This document shows positions 26,188-34,823 of a stretch of 64,000 nucleotides of DNA, one piece after another. The notes under the pieces are model-generated. The model searched no databases. It had not been told where the DNA came from and was given only the letters and a program-made list of their open reading frames with translations. Numbering within the stretch: the stretch's first letter is position 1; every line of letters starts with the position of its first letter. Origin of the DNA: Solitalea longa (GTDB taxonomy: Bacteria > Bacteroidota > Bacteroidia > Sphingobacteriales > Sphingobacteriaceae); contig NZ_PQVF01000001.1 of NCBI RefSeq assembly GCF_002920915.1, forward strand, positions 434,001 to 498,000, given 5' to 3'. Both the position numbers and the translations under genes were made by a program.

Positions 26188-26302
26188 TGTAGGGTGGTGA
26201 AACTGGCAGACACACCTCCTTGTCTCGGTGGTAGAGAATAATGGGAAAGCCCAAGTAATTGGGAAATAACTACTCTTTGAAGGTTCGACTCCTTCCCCTA
26301 CA
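26188..26302 (+). tRNA. Unusual class II tRNA-like gene with a 47-nt variable region
   Basis: The acceptor arms TGTAGGG (26188-26194) and CCCTACA (26296-26302) pair perfectly. The D arm (GTG, AAACTGGCAGA, CAC) is Leu-like and the T arm is canonical (GAAGG, TTCGACT, CCTTC). The anticodon arm would be CCTCC, loop TTGTCTC, GGTGG: a T-T mismatch in the stem, T at position 37 and a nominal GUC (Asp) anticodon, which does not fit a class II tRNA. Between the anticodon and T arms lie 47 nt containing small hairpins (CCCAA, GTAA, TTGGG), far longer than the usual variable arm. The nucleotide after the acceptor is G and no CCA is encoded. Total length is 115 nt. It has its own promoter and terminator, so it is probably transcribed, but its decoding role is doubtful. 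Confidence 0.6.
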
Positions 26303-26312
26303 GCACAGCAAG

Positions 26313-26341
26313 AATAGAAGCCCCTGACATGGGGCTTTTCT
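26313..26341 (+). terminator. Terminator of the tRNA-like gene
   Basis: Arms AAGCCCC (26318-26324) and GGGGCTT (26331-26337) with a 6-nt loop and T-rich tail, 15 nt after the acceptor stem. Confidence 0.8.
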
Positions 26342-26416
26342 ATTTAGTATTCTTCTCCTTTTACCTGCAATCCACAGAATTTCCCAAGGTTAATGTTTTG
26401 CCTAAATTTATAGCTT

Positions 26417-26797
26417 ATGGATAAAGGCATTTATCTTCTCCTCACTCAGGTTACTGTGATCATTCACTTTGCATTTATTTTATTTGTTGTTGCAGGTGGC
26501 TTTTTTGCACATAAGAATCGTTGGATAAAAGTGATTCATATGGTTTCGGTTGCCTGGGCTATTTTCGCTGAGCTTTCTTATGGGGTAGTATGCCCACTTA
26601 CCGCTATTGAAAACTACTTTGGCTATCATGCCGGTCTTTCCACCTATCAGGAAGATTTCATTACCCGACACCTGATCCCAATCATATACCAGGAAAATCT
26701 CAGCCCCTTTATTCAATATATTTTGGTAGGAATTGTTATTGGTATCAATCTAATTGCTTATAAAATCCGGTGGAAACAAAGTAAATTCAATAGTTAA
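26417..26797 (+). CDS. DUF2784 family membrane protein
   Basis: A 126-aa protein with three or four hydrophobic segments and the motifs HFAFILFVVAGG and YGVVCPLTAIENYF typical of DUF2784. Function unknown. It stands alone between the tRNA-like gene and a YCII-domain gene. Confidence 0.8.
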   Translation: MDKGIYLLLTQVTVIIHFAFILFVVAGGFFAHKNRWIKVIHMVSVAWAIFAELSYGVVCPLTAIENYFGYHAGLSTYQEDFITRHLIPIIYQENLSPFIQYILVGIVIGINLIAYKIRWKQSKFNS

Positions 26798-26927
26798 AAT
26801 TAACTGCCGAACTGGGGATGGATATTGAAATTTCTGTTTACACTCCGTCGGATTAATGTTTAACAAAACCAATATCATGAGTAAACAAACTTTTTTTTTT
26901 TAACTTAACCCACCACGGCCCACTTTC

Positions 26928-27182
26928 ATGACTGACATGTCGGATGATGAACGGAAAATTATGCAATCGCACGTTGCTTATTGGTCTGACTTACTTAAAC
27001 GTGCAACAGCAATTGTTTATGGGCCGGTGTTTGACCCGGAAGGTGGTTATGGTGTTGGAGTGGTATCTGTGGATAGTGAAGAACAATTAAAACAAATTAT
27101 TGCTGCTGATCCAGCGAATGGATTAAATGAATATGAGTTCTATCCTATGAAAGCAGTGTTTAAAAAAGACGATACTCAATAA
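26928..27182 (+). CDS. YCII-related domain protein, probably 5'-truncated by an in-frame stop
   Basis: An 84-aa protein with YCII features (QSHVAYWSDLLKRATAIVYGPV, EFYPMKAVF), a dimeric alpha/beta fold of unknown reaction. The natural start seems to be the ATG at 26877: the same frame reads MSKQTFFF, then TAA at 26901, then LNPPRPTF and on into this ORF. Family members begin in this way with Lys at the stop position, so AAA changed to TAA next to an 11-T run is the simplest explanation. Translation can restart only at 26928 and gives a shortened protein, so this may be a pseudogene. Confidence 0.65.
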   Translation: MTDMSDDERKIMQSHVAYWSDLLKRATAIVYGPVFDPEGGYGVGVVSVDSEEQLKQIIAADPANGLNEYEFYPMKAVFKKDDTQ

Positions 27183-27215
27183 AATTGCTAACTTGTTGCA
27201 AGTAACAGCATAAAA

Positions 27216-27581
27216 ATGGAACATAAAGCAATATCCATCCGGCCATTTATTGGCTCTAAAGATTTCGAACTTTCACGTAGTTTCTACCGCGATCTGGGTT
27301 TTGAAGAAGTGGTGTTAATGCCTAATATGTCATTGTTTAAAACTGATGGCATTGGGTTTTATCTTCAAAGTTACTACGTAAAAGATTGGGTTGATAATAC
27401 AATGGTGTTTGTAGAGGTTGATGATGTAAATCGGCATTGGACGGAATCGCAGGCTTTAAATTTACCCTCAAAATATGAAAATGTGAGGCTGTCTGCAGTT
27501 CGCCATAATGATTGGGGAAGTGAATATTTTTTACATGATCCTTCGGGGATTCTTTGGCACTTTGGAGAGTTCAAAAAATAG
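27216..27581 (+). CDS. VOC/glyoxalase superfamily protein
   Basis: A 121-aa protein with the single beta-alpha-beta-beta-beta repeat pattern of the vicinal oxygen chelate fold: RPFIGSKDFELSRSFYRDLGF at the start and YFLHDPSGILWHFGEF at the end. Members include glyoxalases and antibiotic-resistance binding proteins; the substrate cannot be told. It lies 33 nt after the YCII gene and may share its transcript. Confidence 0.8.
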   Translation: MEHKAISIRPFIGSKDFELSRSFYRDLGFEEVVLMPNMSLFKTDGIGFYLQSYYVKDWVDNTMVFVEVDDVNRHWTESQALNLPSKYENVRLSAVRHNDWGSEYFLHDPSGILWHFGEFKK

Positions 27582-27627
27582 GATTGGAATCTATACCTAT
27601 CTAAATGCACGCAAATGATGTTCTTTC

Positions 27628-28047
27628 ATGAACAATAGTTATCCGCTGAAAATACAATCAATTGCTCACTTGTTTGATGTTTTGCCTGAAAATGAACGAC
27701 TAATTGTTGATATACTTAGGCAAATTATACACGAAACATTACCCAATAATTGTAAGGAGAAGATAGCATTCAATGTGCCTTATTATTATGGGAAAAAGGG
27801 GATTTGCATTGTTTGGCCTGCTCGTATACCTCGTGGAGGAATTAAAGAAGGAGTATTATTGGGTTTTTGGTACGGAAACAAATTAGCGGATACCGACAAT
27901 TACCTAACCCATGGAACCAATAAGCAGATATTTTACAAGATTTATAAATCTCCCGAAGAAATCGATCAGGAAGCCATTGTAAAATTATTAAATGAGGCTA
28001 TTCAACTCGATAACAGGTGGGGAATACGAAAATCTGGATCCAAATAG
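27628..28047 (+). CDS. DUF1801 domain protein
   Basis: A 139-aa protein with the central segment KEKIAFNVPYYYGKKGICIVWPARI, recognisable as DUF1801 (YdhG/YdeI-like fold). Function unknown. It ends 22 nt from the convergent Crp/Fnr regulator gene with no obvious terminator between. Confidence 0.75.
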   Translation: MNNSYPLKIQSIAHLFDVLPENERLIVDILRQIIHETLPNNCKEKIAFNVPYYYGKKGICIVWPARIPRGGIKEGVLLGFWYGNKLADTDNYLTHGTNKQIFYKIYKSPEEIDQEAIVKLLNEAIQLDNRWGIRKSGSK

Positions 28048-28069
28048 ATCAGTACTGTCTTTCCGATGT

Positions 28070-28744
28070 TTATTCCCTGGTCCTGATGCCTTCCTTTAGT
28101 TTCAGTTCATCTTTAATTAAAATGTTTTTACCATCAAGCAGTAGCACCTCTTCTTTTACTAGTTCATTAAGCGTTTTAAATAAAGTTTCATAAGTGGTGC
28201 CGGCGTAGGAGGCTATATCCTGCCTTGATAATGCACCGTTAATAAACCCTTCATTATTAACACCAAACAAGCTTTTAATTTTCAGCAGCGCTTCTGCGAT
28301 CCGGCTCTTTACATCCATGTGCACCATATTTCGCATGCTCAATTCAGCTTCCTGAAGTTCATGGGCATAGAACAGCATCATTTGATAAGTAAGTTCGTTG
28401 TTTACTTTTAAAGAGGTTTGAAAGAATATGGTATTAATGAAGCATACATTTACCGGTTCAATAGCAGTAGCCGAAACCGGGTATTGCTCATTACTTCCAA
28501 TTGCCCGATGGCCCAAAACATCACCCTCAGAAGCAAATTTTATAATAAGCTCCTTATCACTTCCCCATTGTTTATGCACTTTAACTTTTCCGGAGTGTAT
28601 AAAATAGAAGCCTGTTACCGCATCACCTTCTTTAAATATCGATTCCCCTTTCTTAAAATTTAAGAGTTGTGAGTTTGTCTCAATGGCGGTTTTCCATTCT
28701 GGTAAACTATGCTTGCAAAGAAAACAATTAACGTGTTGATTCAT
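28070..28744 (-). CDS. Crp/Fnr family transcriptional regulator
   Basis: A 224-aa protein: cyclic-nucleotide-binding-like domain (about 20-130, with FKKGESIFKEGDAVTGFYFI) and a C-terminal winged helix (about 155-215, LSRQDIASYAGTTYETLFKTL). The N-terminus has CFLCKH, but FNR-type cluster cysteines are not complete, so oxygen sensing is not assured. It is divergent from a ClC channel gene; a palindrome in the shared gap (28773-28786) could be its own binding site. Confidence 0.87.
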   Translation of the reverse strand: MNQHVNCFLCKHSLPEWKTAIETNSQLLNFKKGESIFKEGDAVTGFYFIHSGKVKVHKQWGSDKELIIKFASEGDVLGHRAIGSNEQYPVSATAIEPVNVCFINTIFFQTSLKVNNELTYQMMLFYAHELQEAELSMRNMVHMDVKSRIAEALLKIKSLFGVNNEGFINGALSRQDIASYAGTTYETLFKTLNELVKEEVLLLDGKNILIKDELKLKEGIRTRE

Positions 28745-28772
28745 TAATTTCTAAGTGTTGTATATCTATTTT

Positions 28773-28786
28773 ATTGCAATGGCAAT
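28773..28786. promoter_or_regulatory. Candidate operator in the crp/clc divergent region
   Basis: ATTGC, AATG, GCAAT: arms of 5 bp with a 4-nt centre, 29 nt upstream of the regulator start. The geometry would suit a Crp/Fnr dimer, though the sequence is not a standard FNR box. Confidence 0.3.
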
Positions 28787-28838
28787 GTTTAAATAGAATG
28801 GTGTTGTAAATAATTTATAAATAATATTGCCAAAACAA

Positions 28839-28846
28839 TACTTTTG
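28839..28846 (+). promoter_or_regulatory. Promoter -7 element of the ClC channel gene
   Basis: TACTTTTG, an exact TAnnTTTG match 26 nt upstream of the ATG; no TTG is found at the standard distance. Confidence 0.5.
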
Positions 28847-28872
28847 TAAAGTAGTAAATCCTTTTAATTTTC

Positions 28873-30714
28873 ATGGAAAGAATTATTCCCATCGCCCCCT
28901 CGCTTAGTTTAGATGACAATATCGCGGTTTCAACAACTAATCCAATTGTAAACAAACGGCTTTTTTACTTAAGCATGCAGGTTATTGCCAATGCAATTAT
29001 TATTGGCGTTGTGGCAAAAATATTAGTTGCGCTTATTAATCTCTTTACTAATCTATCTTTTTATGGAACATTTTCTTTTCATGAAAGCAGTCCGGCTGCA
29101 AATAGTTTGGGTTTGTTTGTCATTATTATTCCCTGTATTGGAGGCTTGGTGGTAGGATTAATGGCTCGTTGGGGCTCTCCGGCGATCCGTGGTCATGGAA
29201 TTCCTGAGGCTATGGAACAGGTGCTTACCAATGAAAGTAAGATCAAACCGATCATCACCTTGCTAAAGCCCTTATCCGCTGCAATTTCAATTGGAACAGG
29301 AGGTCCCTTTGGTGCCGAAGGGCCGATCATCTCAACAGGTGGTGCTTTTGGTTCCTTCGTTGGACAAATTATGCACATTACGCCTAACGAACGAAAGATC
29401 GTATTAACAGCCGGGGCCACTGCCGGTATGGCCGCTATTTTCGGAACACCAATAGCTGCGGTATTACTCGCTATAGAATTGCTGCTTTTTGAGTTTTCTC
29501 CCCGTTCAATCATTCCGGTGGCTTTGGCCTGCGCAACAGGGGCTGCCATGCATCTATTGCTGTTTGGTAAGGAGGCTGTATTTGCTATGCCCAATATTCC
29601 AGAACCCGGATCAATGGCTTTGGTTTGGTATGTATTATTAGGAGCGATAATTGGTGTTGTGTCAGCTGGGATTTCTAAAAGCATTTACTTAATTGAAGAC
29701 CTGTTTGAAAAACTGCCTATTCACTGGTTGTGGTGGCCGGCAATAGGGGCAATTGCGGTTGGTGTTACAGGGTATTTTGCACCATACACTTTAGGGGTGG
29801 GTTATAGCAATATATCGCACTTGCTGAGTGGCAATCTTCCTCTGAAATTGGTGCTGGGATTATGCTTTTTGAAATTTATTTCCTGGTCCATATCATTGGG
29901 GAGCGGAACCTCTGGTGGAACATTGGCGCCTCTGTTAACCATTGGCGGAGCAACCGGTATTTTATTGGGCCTAATTGTTCAAAAGCTATTTCCGCAAAGC
30001 GAGATCAACCTGCCAACCTGTGCTTTAATTGGCATGGCGTCTATGTTTGCAGGAGCGGCGAGAGCTTTGCTAACCTCCATCGTATTTGCTTTTGAAACCA
30101 CCATGCAGCCTCATGGCTTGCTTCCTTTGCTGGGTGCCTGTACAGCCGCTTATTTTGTTTCGTTTTTTATGATGAAGACCAGTATCATGACCGAGAAAAT
30201 ACAGCGAAGAGGTGTGCATACGCCTAATGCTTATGAGCCTGATATTTTACAAGGGTTGCTGGTTAAAAATGTGATGGCGGCAAAGGTGAATACAATTAAG
30301 CTGAGTGCAACAATAGCCGAATTAAATGCCTGGGTTCTAGGAGTAAATTATAAGTATTCTGAAATAATTGTAGTTGATCAGGATGATAGGTTTGCCGGAA
30401 TTTTAACATTGCCAACAATTCATAAACATTCTTTAAAAGACAATGATCAGATCCATGAATTGGTACGAAATCATTCTCATTTTGTACTTGAGGCATCTAG
30501 TCTTTCAAAGGCGATTGCATGTCTGGACAAGCAAGGTTCACAAATTCTTCCTGTGCTAAATCACCAACGTGAGGTGGTAAGTTTCATAACCTCCACTTCT
30601 ATATTATCCTACTATAATAATCATCGCTCTAAAAACGAGCAATATCAACGAACTATTTCCTTAAAAAGGAAAAGCTTTAATATGTATTTGAAGGGGAAAA
30701 AGATGTTTAACTGA
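28873..30714 (+). CDS. ClC-family chloride channel/antiporter with C-terminal CBS domains
   Basis: A 613-aa protein. Residues about 30-435 are the ClC membrane core: GGPFGAEGPIISTGG with the gating Glu at 149, and GSGTSGGTLAPLLTIGG. The remaining part (about 455-590) holds two degenerate CBS modules (VKNVMAAKVNTIKLSATIAEL and following) that may bind nucleotides. It moves chloride (or fluoride/nitrate-like anions) across the inner membrane, as channel or proton antiporter. It ends 6 nt from a convergent gene. Confidence 0.9.
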   Translation: MERIIPIAPSLSLDDNIAVSTTNPIVNKRLFYLSMQVIANAIIIGVVAKILVALINLFTNLSFYGTFSFHESSPAANSLGLFVIIIPCIGGLVVGLMARWGSPAIRGHGIPEAMEQVLTNESKIKPIITLLKPLSAAISIGTGGPFGAEGPIISTGGAFGSFVGQIMHITPNERKIVLTAGATAGMAAIFGTPIAAVLLAIELLLFEFSPRSIIPVALACATGAAMHLLLFGKEAVFAMPNIPEPGSMALVWYVLLGAIIGVVSAGISKSIYLIEDLFEKLPIHWLWWPAIGAIAVGVTGYFAPYTLGVGYSNISHLLSGNLPLKLVLGLCFLKFISWSISLGSGTSGGTLAPLLTIGGATGILLGLIVQKLFPQSEINLPTCALIGMASMFAGAARALLTSIVFAFETTMQPHGLLPLLGACTAAYFVSFFMMKTSIMTEKIQRRGVHTPNAYEPDILQGLLVKNVMAAKVNTIKLSATIAELNAWVLGVNYKYSEIIVVDQDDRFAGILTLPTIHKHSLKDNDQIHELVRNHSHFVLEASSLSKAIACLDKQGSQILPVLNHQREVVSFITSTSILSYYNNHRSKNEQYQRTISLKRKSFNMYLKGKKMFN

Positions 30715-30720
30715 TTGGTT

Positions 30721-31479
30721 TTAGTTTGATGAATAAGGTTTCAAGGATACATTCTGTGCTGTTTCCTTGTTAGATGATTGCTGATAATAATAAGCTGAAA
30801 TACTGGCGTAATTGTATTTCTTTCCAAAACCGGTAATGGAGGTTGAAAAGTAAGATTGCTGCTGTTTTTGCCTGATGTACTTTTCGGTTTGACGGTATCC
30901 GCAATTATAGGCGGTGGCATAAAATCGCAGCTTTTCATCCTCCGAAGCCCATTTTGTCGATTTAAATTTTTGTTCGCAAACCTGGTAAAATGCCGCCAAA
31001 TACAAAACTTGTTTTTGGAGTGATTCAAGGCTTTTTATAACAGTTCTTCGTTGAGTCTCTTCGTCCAATGTTTTATTTATCAATAATGATCGAAAAGTTT
31101 TACTCAGTTTATGCGTTTCAATATCGGTTAAAAGTTGTTCTGCAAATGATGGCTTCATCTGAAAACGACCTATCGAAAAGTCGGCGTAATCTTTACCAAA
31201 GGAAACGTAGAGGATTTTTAATCCTCCAGTCTCCATTTGATCCCTTAAAACAGAGAAACGAACCAACTCAGGGAAAATAATAGCTTGGGCAAAAGTTGCT
31301 GGTACATGATAATTGCGTAGTGAATCTGCGATCCACGCATTCTTATTCAAAAAATCTTTAGCCTGCTCGTAATCCGCCCCGAATTCGTCGCTGTAATTAC
31401 TGATTTGCTGGGCCCTGCCATTCAGAGCAAGGCCGACGCAAATCACCATCATTATGAAAATTTTAAAGTGTTTTTGCAT
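30721..31479 (-). CDS. Secreted lysozyme-fold-like hypothetical protein, copy 1
   Basis: A 252-aa protein with signal peptide (MVICVGLALNGRAQ). The central part has the order FPELVRFS, then GRFQMKPSFAEQ, then FYATAYNCGY, which mirrors the ExG / GxxQ(F)M / AYNxG order of lytic transglycosylases; Glu in FPE would be catalytic. This assignment is inference by motif order. The start overlaps the end of the upstream gene by 17 nt. It is a clear paralogue of 32836-33573. Confidence 0.65.
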   Translation of the reverse strand: MQKHFKIFIMMVICVGLALNGRAQQISNYSDEFGADYEQAKDFLNKNAWIADSLRNYHVPATFAQAIIFPELVRFSVLRDQMETGGLKILYVSFGKDYADFSIGRFQMKPSFAEQLLTDIETHKLSKTFRSLLINKTLDEETQRRTVIKSLESLQKQVLYLAAFYQVCEQKFKSTKWASEDEKLRFYATAYNCGYRQTEKYIRQKQQQSYFSTSITGFGKKYNYASISAYYYQQSSNKETAQNVSLKPYSSN

Positions 31480-32605
31480 AACGGGTAATCGATAAGCTGC
31501 CTTTTGAAACCGCGATCCATCTTAAAACTGTTTTTCCGTTTTGAGTGCTGGAGCTTATGCTAAAGCCGTCGGTTACCTTGTTTCCGTCGCTAAAAACAAG
31601 CTTGTTGTCTAAAAGTGCTGCCCAGGCCGTGCCATCTTTATTTAGCCATATGTCTCTCCAGTCAGTGCCAACAGACAGATCATTTTCTACTTTCAACACT
31701 TTGCCGTTTAAATAAATAGCCTTCCCATTTGATGCCAGCAGATGACCATTATCGGCAAACCAAACACTGGTCAACGGTGGTTCGGTCACCTGTTTAATTC
31801 CGCTAAGTGTAGCCAGCACGGTTTTCATTCCGCTGCCATTGGAGTAATCTATAGCAGAAAGGTCCTGGCCCCAAAAGGCAGCATCGGTGAAAGTTGCATT
31901 TACGATCATTTGTCCAATTACCTGGCCTTTAGCGGCCACTTCCACTTTTTTGCCGTCCTGGTTGATCAAAAACTTTTGTTTATTGTTATCATCAATTTCA
32001 ATGGCAACAAGGGCAATGTATTTTGTTTTCTCCGGATTTACTTTCATGGCTTCAAGGGTAGAAAATGAAATCGATTTTTTACCATTAAACAGAATGTAAT
32101 CCTTGTCCGCATCTGATTTTATGTAGTTCTTATAAACGTTTAGCATCTCATTAGGGTCAGTTGAATAGGCTTCCTTGGTGTTTCGTTCAGCTTCCTTCCA
32201 AAAGCCCAGGGGTACGTCTTTAGAAGAATAAGGGCCCGTTTTTATACCATTTTGAACCACAAAGCGTTTGCCGTTCCGGTTAACAATTACAAGGCCTGAG
32301 AGCTTATTGGCTGAGTTTATCATCATGAAGGACTCGCGGTAGTCGATGTGTTCGTCTTCTTCCAGTTTATAGATCTCTTCTTTTTCTACATCACTTAAGC
32401 GGTCGCTGCTTGATTCATTTCCAGAAGATCCCGTTGGACCCGAACCCGAGCCTGCGTTGCCGGTAACCGTAGTGTTATCTCCCAAAACGGCTTTATTAAT
32501 TTGCTGGTTAGCTTTGTTCTTTAGCTTGCTAAGCAATTGAGCCTCCGAAGGTACTGCCCAATGTAATAACAGTGTGCAGAGCGTAATTTGATAGATCGTT
32601 TTCAT
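31463..32605 (-). CDS. Secreted hypothetical protein, partner of copy 1
   Basis: A 380-aa protein with signal peptide (TLLLHWAVPSEAQ), a Gly/Ser/Asn-rich linker (about 45-70), and a domain with recurring short motifs (GPYSSKD, NGKKSISFSTLEA, NGHLLASNGKAIYLNGK, WAALLDNKLVFSDGNKV) that looks like a beta-rich, possibly propeller fold. Not recognised. It is the paralogue of 33542-34696 and is followed by an overlapping lysozyme-like gene. An exact -7 element lies upstream at 32665-32672. Confidence 0.7.
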   Translation of the reverse strand: MKTIYQITLCTLLLHWAVPSEAQLLSKLKNKANQQINKAVLGDNTTVTGNAGSGSGPTGSSGNESSSDRLSDVEKEEIYKLEEDEHIDYRESFMMINSANKLSGLVIVNRNGKRFVVQNGIKTGPYSSKDVPLGFWKEAERNTKEAYSTDPNEMLNVYKNYIKSDADKDYILFNGKKSISFSTLEAMKVNPEKTKYIALVAIEIDDNNKQKFLINQDGKKVEVAAKGQVIGQMIVNATFTDAAFWGQDLSAIDYSNGSGMKTVLATLSGIKQVTEPPLTSVWFADNGHLLASNGKAIYLNGKVLKVENDLSVGTDWRDIWLNKDGTAWAALLDNKLVFSDGNKVTDGFSISSSTQNGKTVLRWIAVSKGSLSITRYAKTL

Positions 32606-32664
32606 AATTGCTGTTTGTTTTGTTCGTTCGTTTTTGCTTTAAGGAAAATTATAAAGCGTTGATC

Positions 32665-32672
32665 CAAAGGTA
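32665..32672 (-). promoter_or_regulatory. Promoter -7 element for gene pair copy 1
   Basis: Minus-strand TACCTTTG, an exact TAnnTTTG match 59 nt upstream of the ATG at 32605; the -33 TTG is not evident. Confidence 0.45.
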
Positions 32673-32835
32673 CTGGGAGCTATGGGGCTATTTTTCTGCA
32701 TAACTACTGATTTGTGTTTCTTAGTAGAAGTACGTAATTGCGGCAGGGATACTAAAAATGGAGGGGGAATGCTGAAATTCTTTTGATTGGGTAAAAGCGA
32801 AGTTTTAGGGCAGGAAGCTTGATTAGACGAAAATA

Positions 32836-33573
32836 TCAGGGTTGCCTGATTGATTTGCTTTGGCTCTTAAAGTAATAGGTCGAAATGTCGGCATATTTGT
32901 ATTTCTTCCCTAAGCCCGAAATGGAAATGTCGTAATATGATTGATTTTGCATTTGTTGAATATATGCCAACGGTTTTTTGTATCCGCAGTTATAAGCGGT
33001 GGCATAAAACCTAAGTTTCTCTTCTTCTGATTTCCAACTCACAGATTTAAAGCGTTGTTCGCAGAGCTGATAAAACGCAGTGAGGTAAAGCACTTGTTTT
33101 TGAATCGATTCGAGATTGGCAACAATTGCTTTCCGTTGATTCTCTTCACTGATTGAATGGTTCCTGATCAATATTGAAAACTTATATGGTAATTGAAGCG
33201 AACGCAGATCATTGCTGATCTGTTCAGCAAATGAAGGTTTCATTTGAAAACGGCCTATGGAAAAGTCGGCATAATCATTTCCAAAACTGACATACAAGAT
33301 CTTTAATCCGCCAATTTCCATCTGATCCCTGATCGCCGAATAGCGAACTAATTCAGGGAAAACAATGGATAGGGCAAAATTTACCGGTACGTGGTATTTC
33401 GCTAAGGAGTCAGCAATCCACTTATTTTCGGTTAAATAAGTGAAGGCCTTTTGATAGTCGGCTTTAAATTCCTGTTCGTAATTTATTGTTTGGGCGTTAC
33501 TTTCAATAACCCCTAAGCACAGCAAAACAACGGTTATAAACTTAAAGCGCTTTAGAATATTTAGTAACTGCAC
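32836..33573 (-). CDS. Secreted lysozyme-fold-like hypothetical protein, copy 2
   Basis: A 245-aa protein, paralogue of 30721-31479 with long identical stretches (GGLKILYVSFG, DYADFSIGRFQMKPSFAEQ, LRFYATAYNCGY). Signal peptide with cleavage near ESNAQ. It overlaps its upstream partner by 32 nt, more than copy 1 does, which suggests coupled translation. Confidence 0.65.
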   Translation of the reverse strand: MQLLNILKRFKFITVVLLCLGVIESNAQTINYEQEFKADYQKAFTYLTENKWIADSLAKYHVPVNFALSIVFPELVRYSAIRDQMEIGGLKILYVSFGNDYADFSIGRFQMKPSFAEQISNDLRSLQLPYKFSILIRNHSISEENQRKAIVANLESIQKQVLYLTAFYQLCEQRFKSVSWKSEEEKLRFYATAYNCGYKKPLAYIQQMQNQSYYDISISGLGKKYKYADISTYYFKSQSKSIRQP

Positions 33574-34696
33574 GTGTTTCTTTTGATACTGCTACCCAGT
33601 TTACAATTGTTTTTCCATTGGCTGAAGCCTTGCTAATGCTGAACCCGTCGTTTACTACTGTTCCATCGCTAAAGAATATTTTATTGTCAAGCAAGGCTGC
33701 CCAGGCTGTGCCATTGTTATTTACCCATAGGTTTTGCCAGTTAGAATTAATACTGTAATTGGTTTCTTTTAAAACTTTTCCATTGTAGTAAAACTCTCTA
33801 TTACCAACTGAAAGTAAATGGCTGTTGTCGTCGAACCATGCATTTTGCAAAGCTGGATTAAAAGTTTGGTTAATCCCGCTTAAGCTCACCAAGAGAGACC
33901 CTGGATTTCCAGGCTGGCCCGAAAACGATTGGCCCAAAAATGCTGCATCGGCAAATGCCGGATCGAAAATGAGTTTGCCATACATGTTTGGATCTTTTGA
34001 TACCAATACTTTCTTTCCATCCTGATTAGCAATGTATCGTTCTTTCTCTGTTTCACTAATTTCATTTACAAATTGAGCGGCAAACTTTGTTTTCTTATCG
34101 TTAAGCCTAAATGCTTCTAATTGGGTAAAAGGGCCGGTTTTTTTTCCGTTGAAAACTATAAAACTTTTTCCCCCTTCTTCCTTAACGTATTTCTGATAAA
34201 TGCTCACCATATCAGCCGCGTCAAATTGAGCGTCGGAAGAAACCTCATCTTCAGTACCATTGTTTTCTTTCTTTAAAAAGTCCAGCGGAATATTCTTTAC
34301 CGTATAGGGCCCTTTTTTGATGTTGTTTTCAATGATGTATCTGGCTCCTGATTTATCTACGATCACCATGCCCGAAACTTTATAGTCGCTACTTACCATA
34401 ATCCTCGATTCCCGGTAATCAATTCGTTCTCCTTCTTCTAATGTATAAAGTACATGACTTTCTGCATCTTTTAGTTGATCGCTGGTAAGGCCGTCGGCAG
34501 CTGATTCGGATCCTGAACCGGAACTTTTTGAGCCTGAATTACTGCTATTTTGATTCGTTTGCTCCGTTGTACCGGAAGCTTTTTTAACTTCTTTGTTAAC
34601 CTTATCAGATAGTTTTTTCATTATCTGGGCTTTTGCCGGAAAATAAACCGAAGCCAATAAAGCGATTAGAAGCAGAAGAGCGCGTGAAATTTTCAT
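33542..34696 (-). CDS. Secreted hypothetical protein, partner of copy 2
   Basis: A 384-aa protein with signal peptide (LLLIALLASVYFPAKAQ), a Ser/Gly/Asn-rich linker (about 40-70), and the same beta-rich body as copy 1 (GERIDYRES, KKGPYTVKNIPLDF, WAALLDNKIFFSDGTVV, DGFSISKA). Function unknown. It is divergent from nnr; the 62-nt gap has TATATTAG on the minus strand, one mismatch from a -7 element. Confidence 0.7.
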   Translation of the reverse strand: MKISRALLLLIALLASVYFPAKAQIMKKLSDKVNKEVKKASGTTEQTNQNSSNSGSKSSGSGSESAADGLTSDQLKDAESHVLYTLEEGERIDYRESRIMVSSDYKVSGMVIVDKSGARYIIENNIKKGPYTVKNIPLDFLKKENNGTEDEVSSDAQFDAADMVSIYQKYVKEEGGKSFIVFNGKKTGPFTQLEAFRLNDKKTKFAAQFVNEISETEKERYIANQDGKKVLVSKDPNMYGKLIFDPAFADAAFLGQSFSGQPGNPGSLLVSLSGINQTFNPALQNAWFDDNSHLLSVGNREFYYNGKVLKETNYSINSNWQNLWVNNNGTAWAALLDNKIFFSDGTVVNDGFSISKASANGKTIVNWVAVSKETRAVTKYSKAL

Positions 34697-34823
34697 GGCA
34701 TTTTGAATTTAAGGAGAAATATGGCCTAATATACTGAAAATCAGCAATTAAAATAGGTTGTATGCCAGGTTGAAATACGAAGGATTTAAGCCTTTTTGTG
34801 CCGGTAAACTGCTAAATTCAGTC

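Noticed and set aside
26188-26302. tRNA-Asp call based on a GUC anticodon
   Set aside because: The body is class II and Leu-like with a very long variable region; a tRNA-Asp is class I, so the identity cannot be claimed.
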